Shown here: piece by piece, positions 53,519-60,651 of the stretch
How the letters are laid out: each line of letters opens with the position of its first letter
Position numbering within the stretch: the first letter of the stretch is position 1
IMG/VR virus record: IMGVR_UViG_3300024264_000019
Span: 1-64,000 of that record
DNA: 64,000 nucleotides
DNA from: a virus
Reading direction: 5' to 3' (one strand)
Position numbers and translations under genes: made by a program
Notes under the pieces: generated by a model
What the model was told of the DNA's origin: nothing
What the model saw: the letters and a program-made list of their open reading frames with translations, nothing else
Database searches by the model: none

Positions 53519-54564
53519 ACAACGTCTCCCTTCGATATCCCTAGTACTCTAGCCTTCCAAGAGTCCATACTCTCCAAATTGGTAGCTTCTTGATCGATTA
53601 GCATTTTTTGCTTCTCAGCCATGTCTACCATTCTTTCCCTGTCTGCTTCATTTTGAAAAGTTCTAACTAATGATAATATAGATGCATTATCTTTATGTTT
53701 ATTTTTAACTCTTTCTTTTCTATCTCCATTTAATCTCGCTATCAATGTCTCTTGTCTCTTTTCACATTGATTATACTCTTCACTTTTTGTTTTTAATAAT
53801 TCTGCTAATCTAACAGTCATATCTCTTTGATCCTCACACTCTTCAAACATTCTATTTAATTTATCTATAGCTTTACTTATATTTTTTAAATGTATATAAT
53901 CCATACAAACATTAATATATAAATTTAATTCATCACTAGTTAAGTCTGGTTTATCCCATACAGATCTTATATATTCAGCTTCGAATAAATGTCTATCATC
54001 CATAGCGCTATATGTGTTAACAACCTGAAGGAATCTAGGAGCTGACAAAAACTTAATGGTATTCTCTAAATGATCCAAGTCGTTTCTTGTCAACTCTTTT
54101 TCTGTTAATTCTTCTTGGCAGTATTCGTTAACCTTTTTAATCACTCTTGAAATTGATTTTGGCGCGAAATACTGAGCGTTCATAGCGCTTTCGTCTGGAT
54201 GTAAGAGCCTTTGATCAATATCTTCTATGAATTTAGCCACTTCCGTAACCTCTTTCGTTAAATTTGTTACGTTTATGTCTGGAAATAATATTTTAGATAT
54301 CTCGTAAGAGCTCATTCCTTCTTTAGCGTACTGAACTATAAACTCTTTTTGCTCTTGATTAAATTCAACATCTTCTCTTTTTTCCTTCTCTGTAGTTTTG
54401 TAATTTAACTTTTTATCCACTAAGAATTTCCTGACAGCTCTCCCCTCTTTAGTTCTTCCGTCTAAGCTTTCATCCTTAAAGGTTTGTCTAGTTAATTTTA
54501 TTAAGTCGTTGATTTTATCAAAGTTATTAGTGATAAATTCTTTTTGTTCTTCTGATAATTTCAT
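53515..54564 (-). CDS. HTH-containing protein, possible terminase small subunit
   Basis: The 349-residue protein contains NQEQKEFIVQYAKEGMSSYEISKILFPD (about 69-96), a helix-turn-helix with the look of small terminase or homeodomain-like DNA-binding segments, followed by long helical regions (NVCMDYIHLKNISKAIDKLNRMF; EDQRDMTVRLAELLKTKSEEYNQ). It lies two genes before terL and overlaps the sigma-like gene by 4 nt. A small terminase is the usual occupant, but at 349 residues it is longer than most. It could instead be a regulator. Confidence 0.45.
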   Translation of the reverse strand: MKLSEEQKEFITNNFDKINDLIKLTRQTFKDESLDGRTKEGRAVRKFLVDKKLNYKTTEKEKREDVEFNQEQKEFIVQYAKEGMSSYEISKILFPDINVTNLTKEVTEVAKFIEDIDQRLLHPDESAMNAQYFAPKSISRVIKKVNEYCQEELTEKELTRNDLDHLENTIKFLSAPRFLQVVNTYSAMDDRHLFEAEYIRSVWDKPDLTSDELNLYINVCMDYIHLKNISKAIDKLNRMFEECEDQRDMTVRLAELLKTKSEEYNQCEKRQETLIARLNGDRKERVKNKHKDNASILSLVRTFQNEADRERMVDMAEKQKMLIDQEATNLESMDSWKARVLGISKGDVV

Positions 54565-55292
54565 ATTATATCGTTTCTATTTATTAATTTTTTAGCTAAA
54601 TTTTTAAAAGTTTTCTCAAAATTTTTAATCTGCTTGTATCCAGCGCTTCGACCTCTTTCACTAGTTTTGTATCCCAATTTTTCAGCAGCTTTATTTATGT
54701 CTAAATTTTTAATGTATAGCATTTCATATATAGTGTATTGTTTTTCATTTAAAGTTTGCTTCATTAATTTATGAAGTTTTTTACTAGCAATATCAATATC
54801 AAAAGAGTTGTTGCATTTTTGCTGAAAGTCTTCAGTATCTAAGCTAGATGCTGTGTTTATATGAAATGAATGTTTTTTTGTTTTATTCCATTTCTTGAAT
54901 AAAGGGCAAGATGTATCTTGTTTTCCGCTTTTAGTCCAACTGCAAGTGTTATTCGATTCGTTAATGTTATCAATTGAACCCCCCGAATTAAATGGGCACC
55001 TTCCACAAGGTCTCAAGAAGTTACCGTAGGTATTTCTTAATAAATTTTTAATTTGGTTTGATATAATTCTATTAAGCCAAGGATCTAAGCTTCTACTTTG
55101 ATCCCATAATCCCCACTTAATGTAAACATGATTAGATATGATTTGCTTTACATCTTCCCAATCTATCCAGGGCGAACTACTTAAAAACCAACTTTTTTTC
55201 CGAGATTCAATTTTTTGAATTACGTGGTCGTATTTATCCTCGAAGGTTACTTTTTTAGGTTTAAGCTTCTTCTTCGGTTGATCTTTGCTCAT
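54561..55292 (-). CDS. Sigma factor-like protein with a four-Cys insertion
   Basis: The start MSKDQPKKKLK (55292) was preferred to a longer frame, because its distance from the preceding gene is more natural. The 243-residue product has WIDWEDVKQIISNHVYIKW followed by SLDPWLNRIISNQIKNLLRN (about 42-87), like sigma region 2 with its DNA-melting aromatic residues. Four Cys follow (96, 99, 117 and 129), spaced as a possible zinc site. Near the C-terminus, LNEKQYTIYEMLYIKNLDINKAAEKLGY resembles a region 4 helix-turn-helix. It probably directs late transcription. It overlaps the preceding gene by 32 nt and the next by 4. Confidence 0.6.
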   Translation of the reverse strand: MSKDQPKKKLKPKKVTFEDKYDHVIQKIESRKKSWFLSSSPWIDWEDVKQIISNHVYIKWGLWDQSRSLDPWLNRIISNQIKNLLRNTYGNFLRPCGRCPFNSGGSIDNINESNNTCSWTKSGKQDTSCPLFKKWNKTKKHSFHINTASSLDTEDFQQKCNNSFDIDIASKKLHKLMKQTLNEKQYTIYEMLYIKNLDINKAAEKLGYKTSERGRSAGYKQIKNFEKTFKNLAKKLINRNDII

Positions 55293-55566
55293 GTGGCAAC
55301 TTGCCAGCAATCTCTTCAAAAGTAAAAGTTCTTTTTTCAGCTATATCTATATCATATTGAAGTCTACTGATGTTTGGCACGTAATCTATGTTTGTAGTAT
55401 CATCGCTATTTATAGCGTCAGATACGTTGTGTGAATTCGCAACGGAACCTTTTGTTATTTTTTTAACAAGTTTATTGAGAGGTTCCCCACAATGACTACA
55501 AAACTTTGGCTCAATGCCAATGTAACTATTTTTCGCTCCACATGATTTACAATATTTAACGCTCAT
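55261..55566 (-). CDS. Small zinc-ribbon protein
   Basis: The 101-residue protein has an N-terminal zinc ribbon with Cys6, Cys9, Cys23 and Cys26 (YCKSCGAKNS and KFCSHCGEPL), followed by a disordered, acidic C-terminal half. Zinc ribbons of this kind bind nucleic acid or mediate protein contacts. It is coupled upstream by ATGA and overlaps the sigma-like gene downstream, so the two may act together. Confidence 0.7.
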   Translation of the reverse strand: MSVKYCKSCGAKNSYIGIEPKFCSHCGEPLNKLVKKITKGSVANSHNVSDAINSDDTTNIDYVPNISRLQYDIDIAEKRTFTFEEIAGKLPHEQRSTEEEA

Positions 55567-55796
55567 TCTATAATATATATTATTTTATTTTCACTAGCTT
55601 TAGAATAAAACCTAGGGTTATCACTATTATCTAATTTTTGACTATTTATAATAACAATGTTATTAGCGTTTACATTTAATTCTTTAACTAAATCACTAAT
55701 TGTTTCTTGTTTCTTTTTTTTGATTCTAGAAGCGTTTAAACAAGCAACTGTAATAGCGGAAAGAGCTCCGATAAGAGAAGATATAATAATTTCCAT
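55563..55796 (-). CDS. Small membrane-anchored protein
   Basis: A 77-residue protein with one N-terminal hydrophobic helix (MEIIISSLIGALSAITVACLN, residues 1-21 approximately), then a basic stretch (RIKKKKQ) and a soluble tail with short strands (NNIVIINSQ). The positive-inside rule places the tail in the cytoplasm. It overlaps the zinc-ribbon gene by 4 nt. Function unknown. Confidence 0.65.
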   Translation of the reverse strand: MEIIISSLIGALSAITVACLNASRIKKKKQETISDLVKELNVNANNIVIINSQKLDNSDNPRFYSKASENKIIYIIE

Positions 55797-55836
55797 ACGT
55801 TATATATAATAAGCATTTATCATAGATAATTCAATT

Positions 55837-56028
55837 TTAAATTCTTTCAATAGTTTTAGCTTCAAGTTTAAGCGTTCCTTTTTTAAATAAACCTTCATTA
55901 TTATCAAGCAAAATAATAACAAAAGTTTTCCCATGATCGTCAAACCCTATTTGTGTATAAATTTTAATTACTTTTCCCGACTTAATGTCATTATCATAAT
56001 GAAATTTAATATAATCCCCCTCTTTCAT
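55837..56028 (-). CDS. Small beta-barrel-like hypothetical protein
   Basis: The start MKEGDYIKFHYDND (56028) overlaps the protease stop by 4 nt (ATGA), which decides against the longer frame. The 63-residue product resembles a small SH3-like or KOW-like barrel (GDYIKFHYDND, SGKVIKIYTQIG, KTFVIILLDN). It is translationally coupled to the protease gene. No function is known. Confidence 0.6.
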   Translation of the reverse strand: MKEGDYIKFHYDNDIKSGKVIKIYTQIGFDDHGKTFVIILLDNNEGLFKKGTLKLEAKTIERI

Positions 56029-57230
56029 TTTTGTTCGTTTTGAAATTTTTTGTCCCAATCTACATTGCCATTCTCATCTATGTATGGTGGTTTAGGTACG
56101 TCCACTTGTTGACTGCATTGGTACAACCCAACAGCTCCAACGAATAGCGCAAACGCGCTCAAGACAATCCAGGCGATATATTTCTTAAACCAATCTTTAA
56201 ATTTTAATTCAGGCTTAGGCTCTGGTTCAGGCTTAGGCTTAGGCTCTGGTTCAGGCTTAGGCTTAGGCTCTGGTTCAGGCTTAGGCTCTGGTTTAGAATC
56301 TTCAATAATCAAATCTTTAACATTTACGATTCCGTGCCCCCAGTAATTATCCTTACCTGAATCGCCTTTATCAATTGTATATTTCAATAAATGTTCTTTT
56401 ATTTGATCTACGGTTTTGCAATCATTTTGCCCAGATTCCTTTTCTTGTTTTTTATGTTTTGATAGCATGAGAGCAACAATTCCAACCATAAAAGGACAAG
56501 CCATGGAAGTGCCGCTTAGTACTGCATATGAATTATTTAAAAACGTGCTGTACACATTAACCCCTGGGGCAGCCCAATCCACTTCTGGACCTTTAGATGA
56601 AAACGAAGCGATCCTGCCCATTTCATCATACGCGGCAACAGCAATTGTCTCCTCATAAGCTGCGGGCCAGTTAACTCCTGAGTGGCCACTGTTTCCCGCC
56701 GCGCAAATTACAGGTATATTCATTTCATATAAAGTTTTAATTTTTTGCTCAATTAATGCGTGCGGACGAGATGACCCTAGGCTCATTGATACAATGTCAG
56801 GTTTTTCGTCGATAGCGTATTCCAAAGCTTTAACAAGACCATCAAATGTACCTGACCCGTTTTTATTTAAAGCTTTCACTGATACGCATGTTGACCTAGG
56901 CGCTACGCCAACCATTCCGAATTTATTATTTTTTGAACATATAATTCCAGTGCAATGACTTTGGTGCCCATTTAGATCTTCATGAGGCTCATTTAGTATA
57001 AAATTTTCACCAATCTTTGCGTTATCACCTATATCTTCATGAACGGGGTGTCCAGTGTCAATAACAATTATTTTCACCCCTTCTCCTTTGGTAATCTTCC
57101 AAGTTTCTGGAATCTTAGACTGTTTAACTCCCCAATCAATAATTTGATTTTTACTCAAATCATTAATTTCTTCTATACATATTATTGGTAGAGAAGTCTT
57201 AATTTTGTTTAATTCTTTATAGTTATACAT
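56025..57230 (-). CDS. Subtilisin-like serine protease with C-terminal membrane anchor
   Basis: The 401-residue S8-family protease has all catalytic parts: Asp58 in VIDTG, His92 in NGHQSHCTG, oxyanion Asn180 in AAGNSG, and Ser242 in SGTSMACPF. The fold ends near residue 308. A PKPEPEP-type linker (313-340) and one membrane helix (IAWIVLSAFALFVGAVGLY, 352-370) follow, then a short tail. No signal peptide or long propeptide is seen, so the catalytic domain may stay in the cytoplasm, attached to the inner face of the membrane, or insert by its C-terminal helix. A role in virion processing or in host membrane protein cleavage is possible. The linker DNA is repetitive. Confidence 0.9.
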   Translation of the reverse strand: MYNYKELNKIKTSLPIICIEEINDLSKNQIIDWGVKQSKIPETWKITKGEGVKIIVIDTGHPVHEDIGDNAKIGENFILNEPHEDLNGHQSHCTGIICSKNNKFGMVGVAPRSTCVSVKALNKNGSGTFDGLVKALEYAIDEKPDIVSMSLGSSRPHALIEQKIKTLYEMNIPVICAAGNSGHSGVNWPAAYEETIAVAAYDEMGRIASFSSKGPEVDWAAPGVNVYSTFLNNSYAVLSGTSMACPFMVGIVALMLSKHKKQEKESGQNDCKTVDQIKEHLLKYTIDKGDSGKDNYWGHGIVNVKDLIIEDSKPEPKPEPEPKPKPEPEPKPKPEPEPKPELKFKDWFKKYIAWIVLSAFALFVGAVGLYQCSQQVDVPKPPYIDENGNVDWDKKFQNEQK

Positions 57231-57287
57231 ACATATACATACACAATATTACTGTATATATATTTATGGAATTTTTACAATTAAATA

Positions 57288-57452
57288 TTAATCCCAATTA
57301 CCTTTAGTGGGGTAATTTTTAAACTTGCCCCAATCAACGCTAAAAGCGAATTCTTCACTATCATCATTTATTTCAGTTTTGATTTCAGCTTTTTTCAGGT
57401 GAAAATATTTTAGTAGAGTTTTTTTAAAGATTGTATATTGTACTTTATTTAT
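57288..57452 (-). other. In-frame open extension after the PhoH stop codon
   Basis: The 54 codons after the phoH TAA stay open in the same frame and end at 57288. They read like protein (KAEIKTEINDDSEEFAFSVD, then WGKFKNYPTKGNWD), yet there is no ATG, GTG or TTG start in this frame. Either the stop is read through, an unusual CTG (about 57393) is used, or it is the remains of an older gene. The other 57 bases up to the protease gene are AT-rich with no ORF. Confidence 0.35.
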
Positions 57453-58178
57453 TTATAATTCTTCTAATTTTTTAACTATATATTTTAATATTTCGCTTCT
57501 CTTAATGTCTTTATGAGTGAAGTGAAAATTATATATTCCTTGATTAGCACTATCTTCATCATCAAAAGCGCTTGTTATAGACTGGAAGCCGCTTTTTCCG
57601 TTAATATCGCTTTGCATTGGATCTCCACAGATTAACATTTTCGTATTCTCTCCGATTCTTGTTAATAGCGTAATAAGTTCTTTGGTTGTGAAATTTTGAG
57701 ATTCATCAGCTATTATGACTTGATCCTTGAAACTAGCTCCTCTGAGATAGTTTATTGGCATCGCAGATACAATATTCTTACTTAGCATCATTCTGGATTC
57801 TGAAGGGCTTGTAAGCTCATGTAGCTTGTCAGTTAAAGGCATCATGAATGGACAAAACTTTTCATCAATCGACCCAGGAAGAGCTCCCATTCCTCTATCT
57901 GCGCTTTCTATAATAGATCGAATATAACTAATGCCATAATCGTTGTTCATGTTAAACAAGTGTAACGCGGCGTAGATCGCCATAAAGGTCTTACTCGTTC
58001 CAGCGGGGCCAGATATGAATACTATTTTCGTTTTTTTATCAAAAATAATTTTCAGTAATTCATTTTGTTTTTCAGTAAATTCAATTTTTTTTGTTTTAAT
58101 CTTGATTTTACCCATAGAATTAACTATTTCATTTATATCTTCATCATTAACAATTTCAGATTTTTTCTTTCTTGGCAT
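57453..58178 (-). CDS. phoH: PhoH-like P-loop ATPase
   Basis: The 241-residue protein has Walker A ISGPAGTSKTFMA (55-67) and Walker B VIIADESQN (154-162), followed by TTKELITLLTRIGENTKMLICGDPMQSD, all standard for the PhoH family (helicase superfamily 1-like core). The N-terminal 30 residues are basic and acidic and probably disordered. PhoH-like ATPases are very common in marine phages and are linked to RNA handling or phosphate stress in hosts, although the phage role is unknown. It has a clear promoter upstream and an open frame after its stop. Confidence 0.9.
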   Translation of the reverse strand: MPRKKKSEIVNDEDINEIVNSMGKIKIKTKKIEFTEKQNELLKIIFDKKTKIVFISGPAGTSKTFMAIYAALHLFNMNNDYGISYIRSIIESADRGMGALPGSIDEKFCPFMMPLTDKLHELTSPSESRMMLSKNIVSAMPINYLRGASFKDQVIIADESQNFTTKELITLLTRIGENTKMLICGDPMQSDINGKSGFQSITSAFDDEDSANQGIYNFHFTHKDIKRSEILKYIVKKLEEL

Positions 58179-58188
58179 ATGTATTTAT

Positions 58189-58217
58189 AGTATAGTGTTA
58201 CCACATTTAAATTTCAA
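58189..58217 (-). promoter_or_regulatory. Promoter for the phoH transcript
   Basis: On the minus strand: TTGAAA (58217-58212), a 17 nt spacer and TATACT (58194-58189), with 10 nt to the ATG at 58178. Any leader would be only a few nucleotides long. Confidence 0.65.
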
Positions 58218-58410
58218 TGGATATTTAAATGGTCTACATTTTATATGTACACGATTTTTTTTGAAAAAGCAATTGTAAACGTTAACTCTTGCGTGACTTT
58301 TTGAGAAAAACCACCCCCCTCGTTAAATAAGGGTGGCGGGGGGCTAAAAAATTCAAAAAACGGGGGTGGGATCGTGCAATAAAATAATTGAATCTTTTTT
58401 GCCTTTATGC
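58218..58410. other. Divergent intergenic region with G/C-rich palindromes
   Basis: About 190 bp without a gene between the phoH promoter and the first right-arm promoter. It contains CCACCCCCC (58311-58319), GGGTGG (58331-58336), GGGGGG (58338-58343) and CGGGGGTGGG (58361-58370). Two mutually exclusive hairpins can form, pairing CCACCC with GGGTGG or CCCCCC with GGGGGG. These are conspicuous in an AT-rich genome and could be a terminator, an origin or a boundary element. No coding is seen. Confidence 0.45.
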
Positions 58411-58439
58411 TTGCAATTCAATGGGCAAAGCCTTAGTTT
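58411..58439 (+). promoter_or_regulatory. Leaderless promoter 1 of the right arm
   Basis: TTGCAA (58411-58416), 17 nt, TAGTTT (58434-58439), then 6 nt (ATATAC) to the ATG at 58446. Confidence 0.65.
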
Positions 58440-58445
58440 ATATAC

Positions 58446-58661
58446 ATGAACATTACTAAAGGATTAAAAGTCGGAAGCCTATATCATTCACGGGCAAATA
58501 ATAAAGTCGTGCGTCTCGTTTCACTTGATCGCATTAAAGGTGGCTTGCAAGTTGCAACAATCAAGCATCACAAACAAGATCATTTGTTTGAATCGGAGGT
58601 TTACATCTCTGACTTAATCAAGGCAACTACTGAACAAGTCAAGGCTTACTTTAAAAGGTAA
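58446..58661 (+). CDS. Hypothetical small basic protein
   Basis: The 71-residue product has strands KGLKVGSLYHSRANNKVVRLVSLDR and GGLQVATIKHH, like a small SH3-type barrel, followed by an acidic helix ending KAYFKR. Not recognised. It is the only gene of its transcription unit unless the next one is co-transcribed; a new promoter starts 4 nt after its stop. Confidence 0.6.
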   Translation: MNITKGLKVGSLYHSRANNKVVRLVSLDRIKGGLQVATIKHHKQDHLFESEVYISDLIKATTEQVKAYFKR

Positions 58662-58664
58662 GTC

Positions 58665-58693
58665 TTGACACGACAAACAATAAAAGCCATAAT
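58665..58693 (+). promoter_or_regulatory. Leaderless promoter 2 of the right arm
   Basis: TTGACA (58665-58670), 17 nt, CATAAT (58688-58693), then 5 nt to the ATG at 58699. Confidence 0.65.
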
Positions 58694-58698
58694 TAGGA

Positions 58699-58872
58699 AT
58701 GATTAAAATAATAAGAAACCCAAACTTTGCCGAATGGCTCGACATTAAAGTATTCGACAAACTAATCGACAACGCCAAGACACAGGCGAAAGCTATGAAA
58801 ATAGCCGAGCAAGTCAAAAGCAAAAACCCACATTTTCAAATTGTAACAATAGAGGAAAAGACAAATGCGTAA
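58699..58872 (+). CDS. Hypothetical 57-residue protein
   Basis: The small frame lies exactly behind a leaderless promoter and overlaps the next gene by 8 nt. The product (starting MIKIIRNPNFAEWLDIKVFD) is a helix-rich basic protein with a C-terminal strand HFQIVTIEEK, compatible with a beta-alpha-beta fold. It looks like a real gene, but no family is recognised. Confidence 0.6.
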   Translation: MIKIIRNPNFAEWLDIKVFDKLIDNAKTQAKAMKIAEQVKSKNPHFQIVTIEEKTNA

Positions 58873-59170
58873 AGTAACAGAGCAAATAAAGCAAGCCTTC
58901 AATCAAGGCTTATCTAAAAAAGTCGGCAACACAAGAACAGACGGCAATAGCGTTTTCTTGCATGGTAACGAGATAATAAAGCGTGATGCAAGCGGGCTTG
59001 TAATGGCTACCCTTGCAGGGTGGAATACTCCCACAACAAGAGAAAGGATCAATGGCATAACAGGATTAGGCATTTATCAAAAGAACTTCGTTCCTATGTT
59101 AAACGGGCAAGAAGTTGATTCATACGATTGGCTAGTTCATACGACCAATACAGAGGAGGGTACAATATGA
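58865..59170 (+). CDS. Hypothetical protein
   Basis: The 101-residue product begins MRKVTEQIKQAFNQGLSKKV and contains TDGNSVFLHGNEIIKRDASG and LATLAGWNTPTTRERINGI. Proteins with this pattern of an N-terminal helix and a Gly/Asn-rich core occur in plasmids and phages, without known activity. It overlaps the upstream gene by 8 nt and is coupled downstream to a 16-codon frame by ATGA. Confidence 0.6.
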   Translation: MRKVTEQIKQAFNQGLSKKVGNTRTDGNSVFLHGNEIIKRDASGLVMATLAGWNTPTTRERINGITGLGIYQKNFVPMLNGQEVDSYDWLVHTTNTEEGTI

Positions 59171-59217
59171 CTTGCATAATCCTCTTATCAGTTGCACTAT
59201 ACCTCTATTCACTTTAA
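59167..59217 (+). CDS. Candidate 16-residue hydrophobic peptide
   Basis: ATG at 59167 overlaps the preceding TGA (ATGA), with a strong GGAGGG ribosome binding site 6-8 nt upstream. The peptide, MTCIILLSVALYLYSL, is almost entirely hydrophobic and could span or sit in the membrane. It is followed 11 nt later by palindromic element A. Very short, but the coupling and ribosome site favour translation. Confidence 0.4.
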   Translation: MTCIILLSVALYLYSL

Positions 59218-59227
59218 TTAAAACGCT

Positions 59228-59334
59228 CTCCTAAGTCGCTGATAGTCAGGCACTTAGGCGGGCGGCTGCCGCCCTCGTAAGTGATTGGTAAACAACGACT
59301 TGCGAAAGCCTTGTTCATAAACCATGCCAATTCA
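59228..59334 (+). repeat. Palindromic element, copy A
   Basis: Three nested stems: outer AAGTCG/CGACTT (59233-59238 with 59296-59301), middle CACTTA/TAAGTG (59251-59256 with 59278-59283) and apex GGGCGG/CCGCCC (59260-59265 with 59269-59274) around CTG. The similarity to copy B continues for about 30 bp after the outer stem (TTCA, then ACCATGCCAATT). It lies 3' of the 58699-59217 gene group. No T-run follows, so it is not a standard terminator. Confidence 0.85.
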
Positions 59335-59383
59335 CGCAGTATAATAATGCAATAAAATAACTGCAATATAATTGCGAATAAAT

Positions 59384-59412
59384 TTGACTTTAGTTAAAAA
59401 AAGCCTTAGTTT
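59384..59412 (+). promoter_or_regulatory. Leaderless promoter 3 of the right arm
   Basis: TTGACT (59384-59389), 17 nt, TAGTTT (59407-59412), then 6 nt to the ATG at 59419. The surrounding 25 bp (AATAAATTTGACTTTAG and following A-run) is repeated at promoter 4. Confidence 0.75.
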
Positions 59413-59418
59413 ATATAT

Positions 59419-59769
59419 ATGAAATCATTATACAACACAGACACAGAAGAATTCACTTTTAGCTTTATCATGTGCATTGAGGGTAAATCCTACCGAGTCG
59501 AGGCAGTAGCTTGTCAAGACGACATCCTGTTGAGCGATCAATATCGCCCCGAATACATTGACGCATACATGGCTAAATTGACAAACGAAAAAACAAACGA
59601 ATTGACAGAGTCAAATGTCTACAAAAATACAGATCTTTTAAAGGTTGTAAGCGACAAACTTACAGAAAGGCTAATTACGAACGCGAGCAAAACTTGGTTT
59701 GTTACTGATGCCCCAAGGCTTTTCCTTGAGCAATTCGATACTCGCCTAGAAATAATGTTTAATAAATAA
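59419..59769 (+). CDS. Hypothetical acidic protein
   Basis: The 116-residue product starts MKSLYNTDTEEFTFSFIMCI with beta strands (FTFSFIMCIEGKSYRVEAVAC) and continues as helices with many Thr/Asn/Glu. Not recognised. It is a single-gene unit: leaderless promoter upstream and the next promoter beginning 13 nt after its stop. No palindromic element follows. Confidence 0.6.
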   Translation: MKSLYNTDTEEFTFSFIMCIEGKSYRVEAVACQDDILLSDQYRPEYIDAYMAKLTNEKTNELTESNVYKNTDLLKVVSDKLTERLITNASKTWFVTDAPRLFLEQFDTRLEIMFNK

Positions 59770-59781
59770 CCACAAATAAAT

Positions 59782-59810
59782 TTGACTTTAGTTAAAAAAT
59801 AAACGATAGT
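59782..59810 (+). promoter_or_regulatory. Leaderless promoter 4 of the right arm
   Basis: TTGACT (59782-59787), 17 nt, GATAGT (59805-59810), then 6 nt to the ATG at 59817. TAGTAT (59807-59812) is an alternative -10 box. Confidence 0.65.
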
Positions 59811-59816
59811 ATAAGT

Positions 59817-60032
59817 ATGACAGAAAGAGAAATAAAATCAAAAATTAGAGACTTAAAGAATCGATTAGATGCCGACCATTATGAAAGAGGCGTCGGGTTT
59901 GTACCTGCTAAGGGTTCAACTCGCGAATGGATCTTATCTAGCTTAGAAACCTTCGAGAAGATGTTGCCAAGAGCAAAGCATGACGACCAAGTAGCTCTTT
60001 ATGGTTGGAGATCAGTCGAAAGAAACGCTTAA
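59817..60032 (+). CDS. Hypothetical small protein
   Basis: The 71-residue protein has an N-terminal helix (TEREIKSKIRDLKNRLDADHYERG) and a Trp-containing C-terminal part (TREWILSSLETFEKM; ALYGWRS). It resembles small DNA-associated accessory proteins of plasmids or phages in composition only. First gene of a three-gene unit that ends at palindromic element B. Confidence 0.6.
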   Translation: MTEREIKSKIRDLKNRLDADHYERGVGFVPAKGSTREWILSSLETFEKMLPRAKHDDQVALYGWRSVERNA

Positions 60033-60051
60033 ACCACTTAAACCAAAAATC

Positions 60052-60252
60052 ATGACAGACACACTAAAGCAAGAAAAAAGAAGGCTTCAAGCCATCATTG
60101 ACAACAATAACAACGAAGCAGAAAATGGATCTGCTTCGGCTCAAATGCAAGTAATATCTGCACAGGCGGATCTTGACAGAATCGCACAGAGTGAGCTTGC
60201 TCAGTATATAGCAAGCACGCCTTTACCTAAACCTTTAATCTTAGTAGACTAA
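60052..60252 (+). CDS. Hypothetical small helical protein
   Basis: The start MTDTLKQEKRRLQAIIDNNN (60052) was preferred to an ATG at 60001 that would lie inside the preceding gene. The 66-residue product is mostly helix (likely coiled coil), with a Pro-rich end (ASTPLPKPLILVD). No ribosome binding site is evident. The next ATG is 4 nt after the stop. Confidence 0.55.
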   Translation: MTDTLKQEKRRLQAIIDNNNNEAENGSASAQMQVISAQADLDRIAQSELAQYIASTPLPKPLILVD

Positions 60253-60255
60253 GCC

Positions 60256-60429
60256 ATGCAGTACATAAAAGAAACAATCAACAAACTAAATCAACAAATT
60301 AAAGCTTTAAATCACGAAAGGGTTAAAGCTGTAAGATTGGGCAATAATAAGAAGGCTTCGGACATTGAAATCATACAAATAGAATTAGACAATAAAATAA
60401 CACAATTAGAGGGTTTAGCACATCGATAA
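60256..60429 (+). CDS. Hypothetical 57-residue coiled-coil protein
   Basis: A frame from ATG 60256 to TAA 60429 encodes a single amphipathic helix (MQYIKETINKLNQQIKALNH, then further heptad-like repeats with Ile/Leu). Adjacent to a similar helical protein, it might pair with it. Followed 6 nt later by palindromic element B. Confidence 0.55.
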   Translation: MQYIKETINKLNQQIKALNHERVKAVRLGNNKKASDIEIIQIELDNKITQLEGLAHR

Positions 60430-60434
60430 AGCCC

Positions 60435-60540
60435 TTCCCTAAGTTACTGATAATCAGGCACTTACGGGATCGGCTGCCGCCCTCGTAAGTGCTTGGTAAA
60501 CAACGACTTACGAAACACCTGTTCACATACCATGCCAATT
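60435..60540 (+). repeat. Palindromic element, copy B
   Basis: Same design as copy A: TAAGTT with GACTTA outer arms (one G.T pair), CACTTACG/CGTAAGTG middle stem, and GGCTGCCGCC at the apex. It shares the 3' extension (GTTCA, then ACCATGCCAATT) with copy A. It follows the 60256 gene. The 75 bp after it contain a small CCTAT/ATAGG hairpin and no gene. Confidence 0.85.
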
Positions 60541-60616
60541 ACCACACCTAAAAAGATGACCTATCCTACTAGCAGAATAGGGCAAAAACATAGTTGAAAG
60601 GTAATTCGCTATTGAT

Positions 60617-60645
60617 TTGACTTCAATAGGCTTAGCCTTTACATT
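60617..60645 (+). promoter_or_regulatory. Leaderless promoter 5 of the right arm
   Basis: TTGACT (60617-60622), 17 nt, TACATT (60640-60645), then 6 nt (GTATTT) to the ATG at 60652. Confidence 0.75.
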
Positions 60646-60651
60646 GTATTT

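Noticed and set aside
56200-56300. Intergenic repeat near 56.2 kb
   Set aside because: The repetitive GGCTTAGGCTCTGGTTCA DNA encodes the PKPEPEP linker of the subtilase and is not separate.
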